Source: Campylobacteraceae bacterium (GTDB lineage Bacteria; Campylobacterota; Campylobacteria; Campylobacterales; Sulfurovaceae). From it: 58,521 bases of DNA. The notes beneath the pieces are model-generated. The model was given only the letters and a program-made list of their open reading frames with translations, had not been told where the DNA came from and did not search any database. Location of the stretch: assembly GCA_027100635.1 (NCBI GenBank), contig JAMOOQ010000010.1, positions 1-58,521 of the forward strand, given 5' to 3'. Made by a program: the position numbers and the translations under genes. Positions 51,668 through 58,521 of the stretch are shown one piece after another; position 1 is the stretch's first letter; every line of letters begins with the position of its first letter.

Positions 51668-52266
51668 TAAAATGGGTCTCTAAGAATCAAAATATTTTTT
51701 GTGTTGTTCATATCTATCATTGCACTAAAATCAAACTCCAAAGATTCTTTAGAATTTTTCATAAATAGAGTTATTAATGATGGTGTCTCCTTCTTTTCTA
51801 CAAAATTATATTCAAAACTACACTCTTCTAAATCATCAAAATAGCTCTTTTTAAAATCTATATCTTCAATTACTGGAGCTAAATAGTTACTATGTTTATC
51901 ATATAAAATCTTTTCATAATAGTTTAACTTATCATCTTTACACTCTATTTTTATAATTGATATATCTCTATTAAAAATTGGATTTTTAGATATAAATAAC
52001 ATCTCTTTATTTTTAAGATAAATAAAAGGTTCTAGTTTTGTATCTTCAAATCCTCTTTGTATATCCACCGAATAAGGAAACATCCCACTAATCACACCTC
52101 TAAGTTGGTCGTAACCTATCGCCTTTTTTGGCACAATTGAACCAATACGAGTAAATTGAGATATACTATATTTAAAAGCAAACATCATTGTAGAGATTAT
52201 AAGAGCCATTAATACTATAGAAATTAACATCTCAATAAGTGTAAATGCTTTAGAGTTATTTTTCAT
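51667..52266 (-). CDS. Prepilin-like protein, GspJ-like minor pseudopilin
   Basis: The 199-residue protein starts with a class III prepilin signal: a short basic leader MKNNSKA, then FTLIEMLISIVLMALIISTMMFAF, with E5 after the cleavage point. The rest is a polar, beta-rich domain. Size and pairing with a GspK-like gene (1-base overlap) point to GspJ. Processing by prepilin peptidase at the inner membrane is expected. The ribosome binding site is weak. Confidence 0.7.
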   Translation of the reverse strand: MKNNSKAFTLIEMLISIVLMALIISTMMFAFKYSISQFTRIGSIVPKKAIGYDQLRGVISGMFPYSVDIQRGFEDTKLEPFIYLKNKEMLFISKNPIFNRDISIIKIECKDDKLNYYEKILYDKHSNYLAPVIEDIDFKKSYFDDLEECSFEYNFVEKKETPSLITLFMKNSKESLEFDFSAMIDMNNTKNILILRDPF

Positions 52267-52387
52267 TTGGGGATTATTAAAAGATTGATAAATGTAAGGT
52301 TGTGAATAATATATGTATTTGATTTAAGTTTATATTCATAAACAAGGCAAGATACCTTGTTTATTTAAAAGAGTTATATCATCATTC

Positions 52388-52711
52388 TTAGAATGGTAAT
52401 ATTTCCCAATTACCAGTTGTTACTACTACTGGTTCTTCTGTTGTATTTGCATCTGCCTTAATTTTAGCAAGTCTTTCTTCTTCTTTAATTCTATCTGCCT
52501 CAATTTTAGCAAGTCTTTCTTCTTCCGCAATTCTAGCATCTTCAATTGCTTGAAGTCTTGTTGCTTCTGCTGCTAATCTATCAGCTTCTGCTTGTTCTAC
52601 TGTAGAATTATCTTCTACATTAGTTGCTGTGCTACTACCACTACTTCCACATGATGTGAAAATAGTTGCCAGTAGTCCTACAAAAATTATTTTTAATAAG
52701 TTCTTTTTCAT
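52388..52711 (-). CDS. Lipoprotein with coiled-coil repeats and C-terminal WEILPF
   Basis: The 107-residue lipoprotein has lipobox FTSC (C21), then GSSGSSTATN and an alanine/glutamate-rich coiled coil (about 40-88) containing AEEERLAKIEADRIK and its repeat EEERLAKIKAD. The chain ends GNWEILPF. The same ending (GEWEILPF) closes the lipoprotein encoded at 57128-57589. It follows the 614-residue exported protein by 14 bases. Function unknown. Confidence 0.75.
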   Translation of the reverse strand: MKKNLLKIIFVGLLATIFTSCGSSGSSTATNVEDNSTVEQAEADRLAAEATRLQAIEDARIAEEERLAKIEADRIKEEERLAKIKADANTTEEPVVVTTGNWEILPF

Positions 52712-52725
52712 TAATTATTCCTTAT

Positions 52726-54570
52726 TTATTGTACTGTTGCTGATTTATCAAAAGCAGGTACATTATCCAATAAGTTTTCTCTTGTTACAAGAACATCTCT
52801 ATCTCTCATAAATTGCTCTTCAACAGAATCATCTCTCTCAAGCTCATCTATTTGATCTTCAACAACATTATCATCAGCTACAAAATCATAACCTCTAAAG
52901 TATGTTGATTTTTCTTCTGCAATAACTGGTCTATCAACAGGAGAGAATACCCAATTTGTTTGAGCAATACCACCCACAGCAGTACCAATCATTTGTGTCA
53001 TTACAGCAGGGATACCTTTACCTTCTGCACCAACCAAAGCAATTTTTGCGAAACCTTTTACATCATCACCAATAAAATAAGCATCTTGTCCACCTACCAA
53101 ATCTTGAATATTATTCATTGCTTGAAGCTCATTTGGATATGTTACTACAATTTTACAATCATCAGTTCCAAAAGGAGATACTGGAGTATATACAGAGTTA
53201 TCATTACAATTTCTTTCATTTTCATTCCATAAGTTTCTTTCTAATCCACCAATTGTATATGTACCTAGACCTTTTGATTGATTTGTCATTACCCAATATT
53301 GGTCATCATTTCCAAGTTGAATAAGTGTTCTTTTACCAATTTGTGTAGCCAACACAGTATTATCTACTTTATCAGTTGCTGCTGTTGTTTCTAATGGTGT
53401 ATTTTCATAAGTATAGTCAAGGTATCTTACTAAGAATGTTTCCGCATCTTTTCTTACTTTTAGCCCTTCATATACACTTGTTGTTGTTTCATCAGCATCA
53501 TCATCAAAGATTGTTCTATCATTAAAGTTTGAAAACTCAGCCTCTGTATATAGTAACATATTGCCATCTGCTCTTTGGTCTGGTCTATTTGTTAATGCAC
53601 AATTATTTATTGTTACATCTGCATTATCTGTTGCATAAGTTGTTGTATTACAATCTGTAACATTACTTATTGCGGTTGCAGGAATAATTAAATCTCTTTT
53701 ATCATTTGTTGGATTATATAATCTTAGTGTACCCATTAATACTTCTGGTCTAGGGTCAAAAAAGTCAGCACCTTTTGTTTTTGTTAGAGGATTATCACAA
53801 TTTTCTGCCACATTTGGTGATTCAATTTTATTTACCATACTGTTATTTCCAAAACTATTTTGAGCATTAAACACAATCACACCATTGCTTATACCACCTG
53901 GCTTATATGAGTTTCTCCACTCTGGACGACATTCATCAAGAAGCTTTCTATAATCAAGATATAAATTTGTATGGTCATTATGATAACTTCTATCTGACTC
54001 TGCCATAGCAACTACTGTAAAATAACCTGAATCTATTTGGAAGTTTTCATTAATTGTGTAGGGTGTTCCATCTGGATTCATAGTAGCCTTATCATTTGCT
54101 ACACCATCTACTGGATTTGATATACCCTCTTTAGTTACAATTGAACTATCTTTTGTAATAATATGACCATCTGCAATTGTAAATCTAAATGCGTCATGAG
54201 CAGAAAGATATATATTGAAGTCAAATATCTCTTCTGAAGCACCAGCGTTATGAAATGTTATTTTTGCAATTACTGCATTATCACTATTATTTCTGATTAC
54301 TGCTTCTGTCTCCCAACCTTTTCTGCTCTCATCTGTTGTTGCTATAGACTGTCTAAAAGCAGGAAATAGAAGAGCATCACCCTTTTGAGTTGCACTTAGC
54401 TTAAGCTCCGGAGCTGACTGAACACCACCTTTATATGCACCCTCTATACCACTTTTAATATCATAAATTATACCATTACCTGCTGCATTTTCTTTTACAT
54501 CAAATGCCATTACTCCTGTTGTCATAACTGCAATTGCTGTAACTGCAGATAAAAAACTTTTTTTAACCAT
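52726..54570 (-). CDS. Large exported protein of unknown function
   Basis: The 614-residue product has a clear Sec signal peptide (KKSFLSAVTAIAVMTTGVMA, cleavage before FDV). The mature part contains beta-rich stretches (ETEAVIRNNSDNAVIAKITFHNAGASEEIFDFNIYLSAHDAFRFTI), paired cysteines (NVAENCDNP, VTDCNTT, NNCALTN, NCNDN, DDCKIVV) and an acidic C-terminus (EDQIDELERDDSVEEQF). No family is recognised; it reads like a surface or periplasmic structural protein. AAGGAG precedes the ATG. The lipoprotein gene at 52388 follows in the same operon. Confidence 0.7.
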   Translation of the reverse strand: MVKKSFLSAVTAIAVMTTGVMAFDVKENAAGNGIIYDIKSGIEGAYKGGVQSAPELKLSATQKGDALLFPAFRQSIATTDESRKGWETEAVIRNNSDNAVIAKITFHNAGASEEIFDFNIYLSAHDAFRFTIADGHIITKDSSIVTKEGISNPVDGVANDKATMNPDGTPYTINENFQIDSGYFTVVAMAESDRSYHNDHTNLYLDYRKLLDECRPEWRNSYKPGGISNGVIVFNAQNSFGNNSMVNKIESPNVAENCDNPLTKTKGADFFDPRPEVLMGTLRLYNPTNDKRDLIIPATAISNVTDCNTTTYATDNADVTINNCALTNRPDQRADGNMLLYTEAEFSNFNDRTIFDDDADETTTSVYEGLKVRKDAETFLVRYLDYTYENTPLETTAATDKVDNTVLATQIGKRTLIQLGNDDQYWVMTNQSKGLGTYTIGGLERNLWNENERNCNDNSVYTPVSPFGTDDCKIVVTYPNELQAMNNIQDLVGGQDAYFIGDDVKGFAKIALVGAEGKGIPAVMTQMIGTAVGGIAQTNWVFSPVDRPVIAEEKSTYFRGYDFVADDNVVEDQIDELERDDSVEEQFMRDRDVLVTRENLLDNVPAFDKSATVQ

Positions 54571-54638
54571 AATAACTCCTTAAATTTGTTTGTTTGTTAT
54601 TTATTTAATTTTGACACTAACAACATAATTTTATAAAA

Positions 54639-54653
54639 ATTGCACACTGCAAT
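54639..54653. promoter_or_regulatory. Inverted repeat upstream of the large exported protein gene
   Basis: ATTGCA-CAC-TGCAAT has 6-bp arms with a 3-bp centre. It lies about 70 bases before the minus-strand start codon, just upstream of an AT-rich TATAAA-like -10 region (about 54628-54634). Candidate operator, by position. Confidence 0.35.
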
Positions 54654-54736
54654 AATATTATTTTAGTTGATAATTTCGTCATACTAGAATTTTACACAAG
54701 ATAATCTTAAACCCTTATTAAAATAGATAAAAAATT

Positions 54737-54767
54737 ATCAAAAATTTAAGATAATTATTGTTATAAT
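54737..54767 (+). promoter_or_regulatory. Promoter of the DUF1566 lipoprotein gene with a shared upstream motif
   Basis: TATAAT lies at 54762-54767, 19 bases before the ATG. Eight bases upstream of it stands ATCAAAAATTTAAGATA (54737-54753). The promoter of the next gene has ATCAAAATTTAAGATA at the identical 8-base spacing from its own TATAAT. Confidence 0.5.
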
Positions 54768-54786
54768 TAATATAAAGGAAAATATA

Positions 54787-57036
54787 ATGAAAAATATAAA
54801 AATGTTATGGTTATTGTTAATAATAGTTACATTTATTTTAAATAGTTGTGGTGGTGGAGGTGGAACAAGAGTAGATAATAATGGTAGTTTAAATATTAAT
54901 GTAAGCGATATCAATTTATCAATAGAGGATATAAATAATACTATTGAGGATGAGGAGAGTAATTTATCGATAGAAGATATGAATAGTAGTGTTGAAGAGG
55001 GTAATTTATCGATAGAAGATATAAATAATAGTATTGAGGAGTGTAATACTACTGATATTAATGGCACTATTATAGAAGATTGTAATATTAGTGATGATAT
55101 AAACTCTTCGGATAATAATGATTATATTAAAGATAGCAATAGACAACCTGAGATTTCTGGTGATATATATATAGGTGATGGAACTCCAAAAGAAGCTAAT
55201 ATTACAGTAGATGATTTTGATAGAGCTAACTTAACTTTGGAGATAGAGGATGATTTAACGCTAACTACTGCAAATAATTTTTTATTTGGGCTTAATATTA
55301 ATGAACTTGATGATGAGACGATAGAGAGACTAAAGCAATTTATGACTCTTGGTATTTCAGTTGATTATAACCAAACAGGTTGTGTGGAGTCAAATAATCC
55401 ACCTTTTAATGTAGAAGATTATAAAAATGCTTATATTACAGGGGTAAATGAGGATAATATAGATAGAGTAAATTTATCTATAGAGGCTTTAGATTTAAGA
55501 GATACTAGAGATATTAAAGTGGCTCTAAGGGTGATTGACGGACTTGGGATTAGAAATAGTGATATTAAAATAGTAGAGACAAAGCCTGAACTAATAATAG
55601 ATGTTAATCAAAGTGTTGTTACATCTTTTAAAGTAGATGATTTTGTAAATAATGGGTTTAATGGAATAGATGAGAATAACATAGAGGATATGAATAAGTT
55701 TATAACTTATCAACTTAATATACAAACTCTTGAAGAGTTAAAAAATGTGGTTGAAAGAGCCTATCAATATAATATAAGTGTGGATTTACAATGTAAAAAT
55801 AGTGATGCAGATGATGAACATAATCTAACACTTGATGGATATAATATAGCTTGTATATCAACCAATAATATAGATAATTTAACTAGTTTAGCAATAGATT
55901 TAAATCTATCTAATACAAAAGAGATAAGAGATATATATACAACTGCTTATGCTATTGGTATAGAGTTAGCCCCTTCTATTTTAACTGCTCCTCCTATAAT
56001 ATCTATAATAGAAGATAAAGAGAATAAGATATATATGAAAAAAACAGGTCAAACTGCTATATTTGAGCCTAAAGATGATGGATATTATCAAAGTGGAGTT
56101 AAACCCTTTTATGAAAGAATCGATTTTGGAGATGATAAAGGTGTGGTAAAAGATAAATTACGAGGTTTAATGTGGCAAGATAGCAAAGATATAGCTATAA
56201 AACAGTGGCTAACAGATGAGGATTATCATGGATGTGAGGATATTGGATTGGTGGGTTCTAATGTTAATGGAATTATTATAACACCTGATATGGCTTGTGA
56301 GAATAAATTTAAAAATTTGGGAGATACTGCTTATAACTATTGTAATGATTTGAATCTTGGGGAATATGATGATTGGAGATTACCTTATATAGAAGAGTTA
56401 TCTGATCTTACCGATTATCAAGCACCAAGATGGAGTGATAATTGGGAGATAGAGAATTATAGTATTCCTAAAGAGTTTAAATATACAAGGTTTGAAGCAT
56501 ATTGGTCTCAAAGTTTTTATCGAGGGTTTGAATGGGATCATGCTTGGGTGTGGGGGTCACAAGATGGAACAGTTATTCATACTTGGACAGACTATAATGG
56601 AGCTGTACGATGTGTAAGGGAATATAAAGATATTTATTTTGCAAGTGCTGAGGATGATTATGAAGATTTGGGTAATAATATTATAAGAGATAATTTAAGA
56701 GGTATTGAATGGGAGGTGAGTAAATCCCCTTATGATAAATGGGATGTTTTGGTAAAATATTGCAAAGATAAAACTACAGATGGTGGTGGGTGGAGATTAC
56801 CAAATATAAATGAATTAACAACAATAGTTGATCGCTTAAGAGGTACTTTAGCTGTTAAAAAGCCATTTTTAACATATACAACAATTGCTGGATACTGGAG
56901 TTCTACTACTGCTATTGTTTGGCAAGGGATGAATGATAAAGCCTTTAGAATTGAAACTTATCGTGGGAGTGAAATAAAAGCAGAGAAAACCAATGTTAAT
57001 AAAGGATTTTGTATAAGGGATATAAGAAATGAATAA
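54787..57036 (+). CDS. Large lipoprotein with two DUF1566 domains
   Basis: The 749-residue lipoprotein has lipobox LNSC (C21) followed by GGGGG. Residues 35-85 contain a degenerate repeat NLSIEDINN/NLSIEDMNS. The middle (about 125-400) holds acidic repeats of roughly 100 residues (NLTLEIEDDLTLTTANNFLFGLNIN; VNLSIEALDLRDTRDIKVALRV; LAIDLNLSNTKEIRDIYTT). The C-terminal half has two DUF1566 (Lcl-like) domains, each beginning DxLRGLxW/DNLRGIEW, with DWRLPYIEEL and GGWRLPNINEL and ending CVRE/CIRD. DUF1566 domains occur in exported adhesin-like proteins. It is divergent from the 614-residue exported protein gene. Confidence 0.85.
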   Translation: MKNIKMLWLLLIIVTFILNSCGGGGGTRVDNNGSLNINVSDINLSIEDINNTIEDEESNLSIEDMNSSVEEGNLSIEDINNSIEECNTTDINGTIIEDCNISDDINSSDNNDYIKDSNRQPEISGDIYIGDGTPKEANITVDDFDRANLTLEIEDDLTLTTANNFLFGLNINELDDETIERLKQFMTLGISVDYNQTGCVESNNPPFNVEDYKNAYITGVNEDNIDRVNLSIEALDLRDTRDIKVALRVIDGLGIRNSDIKIVETKPELIIDVNQSVVTSFKVDDFVNNGFNGIDENNIEDMNKFITYQLNIQTLEELKNVVERAYQYNISVDLQCKNSDADDEHNLTLDGYNIACISTNNIDNLTSLAIDLNLSNTKEIRDIYTTAYAIGIELAPSILTAPPIISIIEDKENKIYMKKTGQTAIFEPKDDGYYQSGVKPFYERIDFGDDKGVVKDKLRGLMWQDSKDIAIKQWLTDEDYHGCEDIGLVGSNVNGIIITPDMACENKFKNLGDTAYNYCNDLNLGEYDDWRLPYIEELSDLTDYQAPRWSDNWEIENYSIPKEFKYTRFEAYWSQSFYRGFEWDHAWVWGSQDGTVIHTWTDYNGAVRCVREYKDIYFASAEDDYEDLGNNIIRDNLRGIEWEVSKSPYDKWDVLVKYCKDKTTDGGGWRLPNINELTTIVDRLRGTLAVKKPFLTYTTIAGYWSSTTAIVWQGMNDKAFRIETYRGSEIKAEKTNVNKGFCIRDIRNE

Positions 57037-57047
57037 TTATCTCTTTT

Positions 57048-57077
57048 ATCAAAATTTAAGATATATAGAGATATAAT
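57048..57077 (+). promoter_or_regulatory. Promoter of the WEILPF lipoprotein gene with shared upstream motif
   Basis: TATAAT at 57072-57077 is preceded, 8 bases upstream, by ATCAAAATTTAAGATA (57048-57063), nearly identical in sequence and spacing to the promoter at 54737-54767. AAAGGAAA lies before the ATG at 57128. Confidence 0.5.
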
Positions 57078-57127
57078 TACAGTCATAATTATTTAAAAAT
57101 AATCCAACAACATAAAGGAAACGAAAT

Positions 57128-57589
57128 ATGAATATATCAAAATTTATTAAAATGCTTTTTATTGGAGCTACACTTTTACTTCTATCATCTTGTGGTAATG
57201 ACAATCCAGTGGTAGATTGTTTAGACTGCGATCCAGTACCAGAGGTAATTGAACCTACAGATCCAGAGCCTGAAATAGTAGTTCCAGAGCCTGAGCCAGA
57301 AGTTGATTTAAGAGATTGTACTTATGTTTTATTAGGTGATAACCCAGCTTCTGTGGTTTATGATGGTAACTATACAGATGCTGGTTTAGATCAAGTGGTT
57401 AATGGAGAGGGTGAAGATATTGACCTTAGTCTAATTATGGATAATGCAGAAGATGTTAATACAAGTAGTTCTGGAGAATATATAGTTGAATATTCATCTG
57501 ATTTATGTGATAATAATATCACAAGAGTTGTTGTTGTTGAAGAAGAACCAGTTATTGAACATGGTGAGTGGGAGATATTACCATTTTAA
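57128..57589 (+). CDS. Lipoprotein with Ig-like domain and C-terminal WEILPF
   Basis: The 153-residue lipoprotein has lipobox LSSC (C21), a Pro-Glu repeat spacer (PTDPEPEIVVPEPEPEV, about 46-62) and one Ig-like domain of the DUF5011 type: GDNPASVVYDGNYTDAGLD, then EDVNTSSSGEYIVEYSS. The chain ends GEWEILPF, shared with the coiled-coil lipoprotein encoded at 52388-52711. The spacer suggests that the domain is displayed away from the membrane. It may be co-regulated with the DUF1566 lipoprotein through the shared promoter motif. Confidence 0.8.
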   Translation: MNISKFIKMLFIGATLLLLSSCGNDNPVVDCLDCDPVPEVIEPTDPEPEIVVPEPEPEVDLRDCTYVLLGDNPASVVYDGNYTDAGLDQVVNGEGEDIDLSLIMDNAEDVNTSSSGEYIVEYSSDLCDNNITRVVVVEEEPVIEHGEWEILPF

Positions 57590-57595
57590 TGATAT

Positions 57596-57735
57596 AGATT
57601 CTGAATCAAGTTCAGAATGACAAACAACCATTATTGCAGTAATGACACATTCCTTGTTGAAGTCTGTCATTCTCAGTTTGACCTTTCGTCATTCTCAGCT
57701 TGACCTTTCGTCATTCTCAGTTTGACTGGGAATCT
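57596..57735. repeat. Stem-loop repeats with tandem half-units
   Basis: AGATTCTGAA-TCAAG-TTCAGAATGAC lies at 57596-57621. From about 57666, the 21-bp half-unit GTCATTCTCAGTTTGACCTTTC (with C/T variation) is repeated, and the last copy at 57710-57735 is complete (stem ATTCTCAG/CTGGGAAT). The final element overlaps the stop of the GIY-YIG gene. Confidence 0.8.
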
Positions 57736-57955
57736 AACAACCATTTTTAACCAAATCATAATATAAATCATTCCATTCTTTATTATTCTTTTCTATCAAT
57801 TCAATATTATTCTTTTCTATCAATTCAATTTTCCATTCTCTTTTCCAATTTTTTAACTGTTTTTCTCTCTTTATCGCTTTTTCTATATTCTCAAAACTTT
57901 CAAAATAGACAAGTTTTTTTAGATTATATTTTTTTGTAAATGATTCTACTGACAT
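57734..57955 (-). pseudogene. GIY-YIG endonuclease gene truncated at the 5' end
   Basis: The 73 codons correspond to the C-terminal two-thirds of a small GIY-YIG (UvrC N-terminal-like) protein: FTKKYNLKKLVYFESFENIEKAIKREKQLKNWKREWKIELIEK ... EWNDLYYDL. The part with GIY, YIG and the catalytic Arg is absent; the reading begins at MSVESFTKKYN directly after stop codons. There is also an exact internal duplication of 24 bases encoding IELIEKNN twice. Truncation lies within about 50 bases of the start of the transposase frame, so the insertion sequence probably removed or displaced the 5' end. Confidence 0.75.
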
Positions 57956-58007
57956 TCATCACCCCTATAAACTTAAAGTAATATAATAAGAAATAAATAT
58001 ATATTAG

Positions 58008-58521
58008 GAATATACCATCTGTTTTACAAAAATAAATAAAATAAAAACAAAAAAATTAGGGCATCTAGGCTTAGTGGCAGGGATGTGTAAAGAGTTAAAT
58101 ATATCTCAAATAGTCAATAACCATATAGTCACAGGAGACCAAAGAACCCTGAGTCATGGGGACGCTGTGGTCGCTATGATCATCAATGGCTTGGGTTTTA
58201 CAGGTACACCACTATATATGACTCCACAATATTTTGAAGATAAACCAATAGCTCAACTATTAGGAAAAGATATAGAGGCAAAAAGTATAAATGATATAGC
58301 ACTAGGACGAACTTTGGATAAAATATATGAGTATGGAGTTAGTGATTTATTCTCAAAAATAGCTTCAAATGCTGTAAAAACTCTTGGGATTTCTTCAAAA
58401 ATAGGACATTTGGACTCAACTGCCTTTGCAACTCATATAGAAAAAGAGAAAGATACAGGTGATGGAACAGTTGAGATACGAAAAGGTCATAGCAAAGATT
58501 ATAGACCAGATTTAAATCAAA
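58008..58521 (+). mobile_element. IS1634-type transposase, 5' part, runs off right edge
   Basis: The plus-strand frame is open from 58008 (after TAG) to the edge. It reads KKLGHLGLVAGMCKELNI, DQRTLSHGDAVVAMIINGLGFTGTPLYM, YFEDKPIAQLLGKDIEAKSIND, LDKIYEYGVSDLFSKIASNAV, GHLDSTAF (first catalytic Asp) and IRKGHSKDYRPDLNQ. This is the N-terminal DUF4277 region and the start of the DDE domain of IS1634/IS4-superfamily transposases. No ATG, GTG or TTG precedes the conserved KKLGHLG segment in frame, so the start is either a rare codon or lost. The left inverted repeat would lie between about 57956 and 58010 but cannot be defined without the right end. Confidence 0.85.

Overview
The window is AT-rich (clearly under 35% GC by eye) and looks like a chromosomal segment of a member of the Campylobacterota (Epsilonproteobacteria). 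Supporting signs are a CiaB-family protein, a Rieske/cytochrome b/diheme cytochrome c operon (petABC) of the Campylobacter type, stand-alone ThiD2, the prfA-rpsT pair, promoters with a clear TATAAT and a T-rich upstream region but no evident -35 box, and frequent TTG starts. The genus cannot be fixed from the sequence alone.

Region 1 (1-8241, minus strand) is an accessory, defence-like block of tightly packed, mostly overlapping genes. In transcription order it holds a PD-(D/E)XK-like protein, an AAA-ATPase/PD-(D/E)XK protein, a DUF1848 protein, an orphan antitoxin-like protein, a DNA methyltransferase, a DUF262 NTPase, a HEPN ribonuclease-like protein, an HNH restriction endonuclease, a small HTH control protein and a D12-class adenine methyltransferase. 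A broken, unidentified ORF runs off the left edge. A HEPN/DUF262 pair placed between the parts of a restriction-modification operon is the most system-like feature here.

Region 2 (8253-29912) is mainly housekeeping: glutamine amidotransferase (trpG/pabA), pgi, phosphohexomutase, ciaB, rdgB, a YajR-like transporter, siroheme synthase divergent from a fused siroheme decarboxylase (heme d1/alternative heme branch, with an FNR/CRP-type site between them), purL, two glycosyltransferases, truB, a PDC sensor-like membrane protein, tRNA-Phe, prfA, rpsT, thiD2, a BI-1 family protein and petABC.

Region 3 (30140-38553) is accessory again: a CotH-kinase-like protein, a decayed gene, and a cassette of a small exported protein, a TPR-CHAT protease and an HTH-like protein. 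This cassette is divergent from three lipoprotein genes, the last being a frameshifted FN3-lipase. Three direct repeats sit in the divergent promoter region.

Region 4 (38750-50340) is mostly core: pepD (carrying a palindromic repeat inside its coding sequence), gamma-carbonic anhydrase-like, EI24, alaS, AI-2E transporter family, BON lipoprotein, panB, trpA, dcd, moxR and a DUF58 gene. Region 5 (50759-57589) holds GspK- and GspJ-like pseudopilins and a group of exported proteins, two of which end in the same C-terminal motif WEILPF. The window ends with a truncated GIY-YIG gene next to an IS1634-type transposase that runs off the right edge.

Intergenic regions throughout are filled with short palindromic repeats. 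The main family keeps its flanks and loop while the stem changes by compensating substitutions, as in dRS3-like elements.
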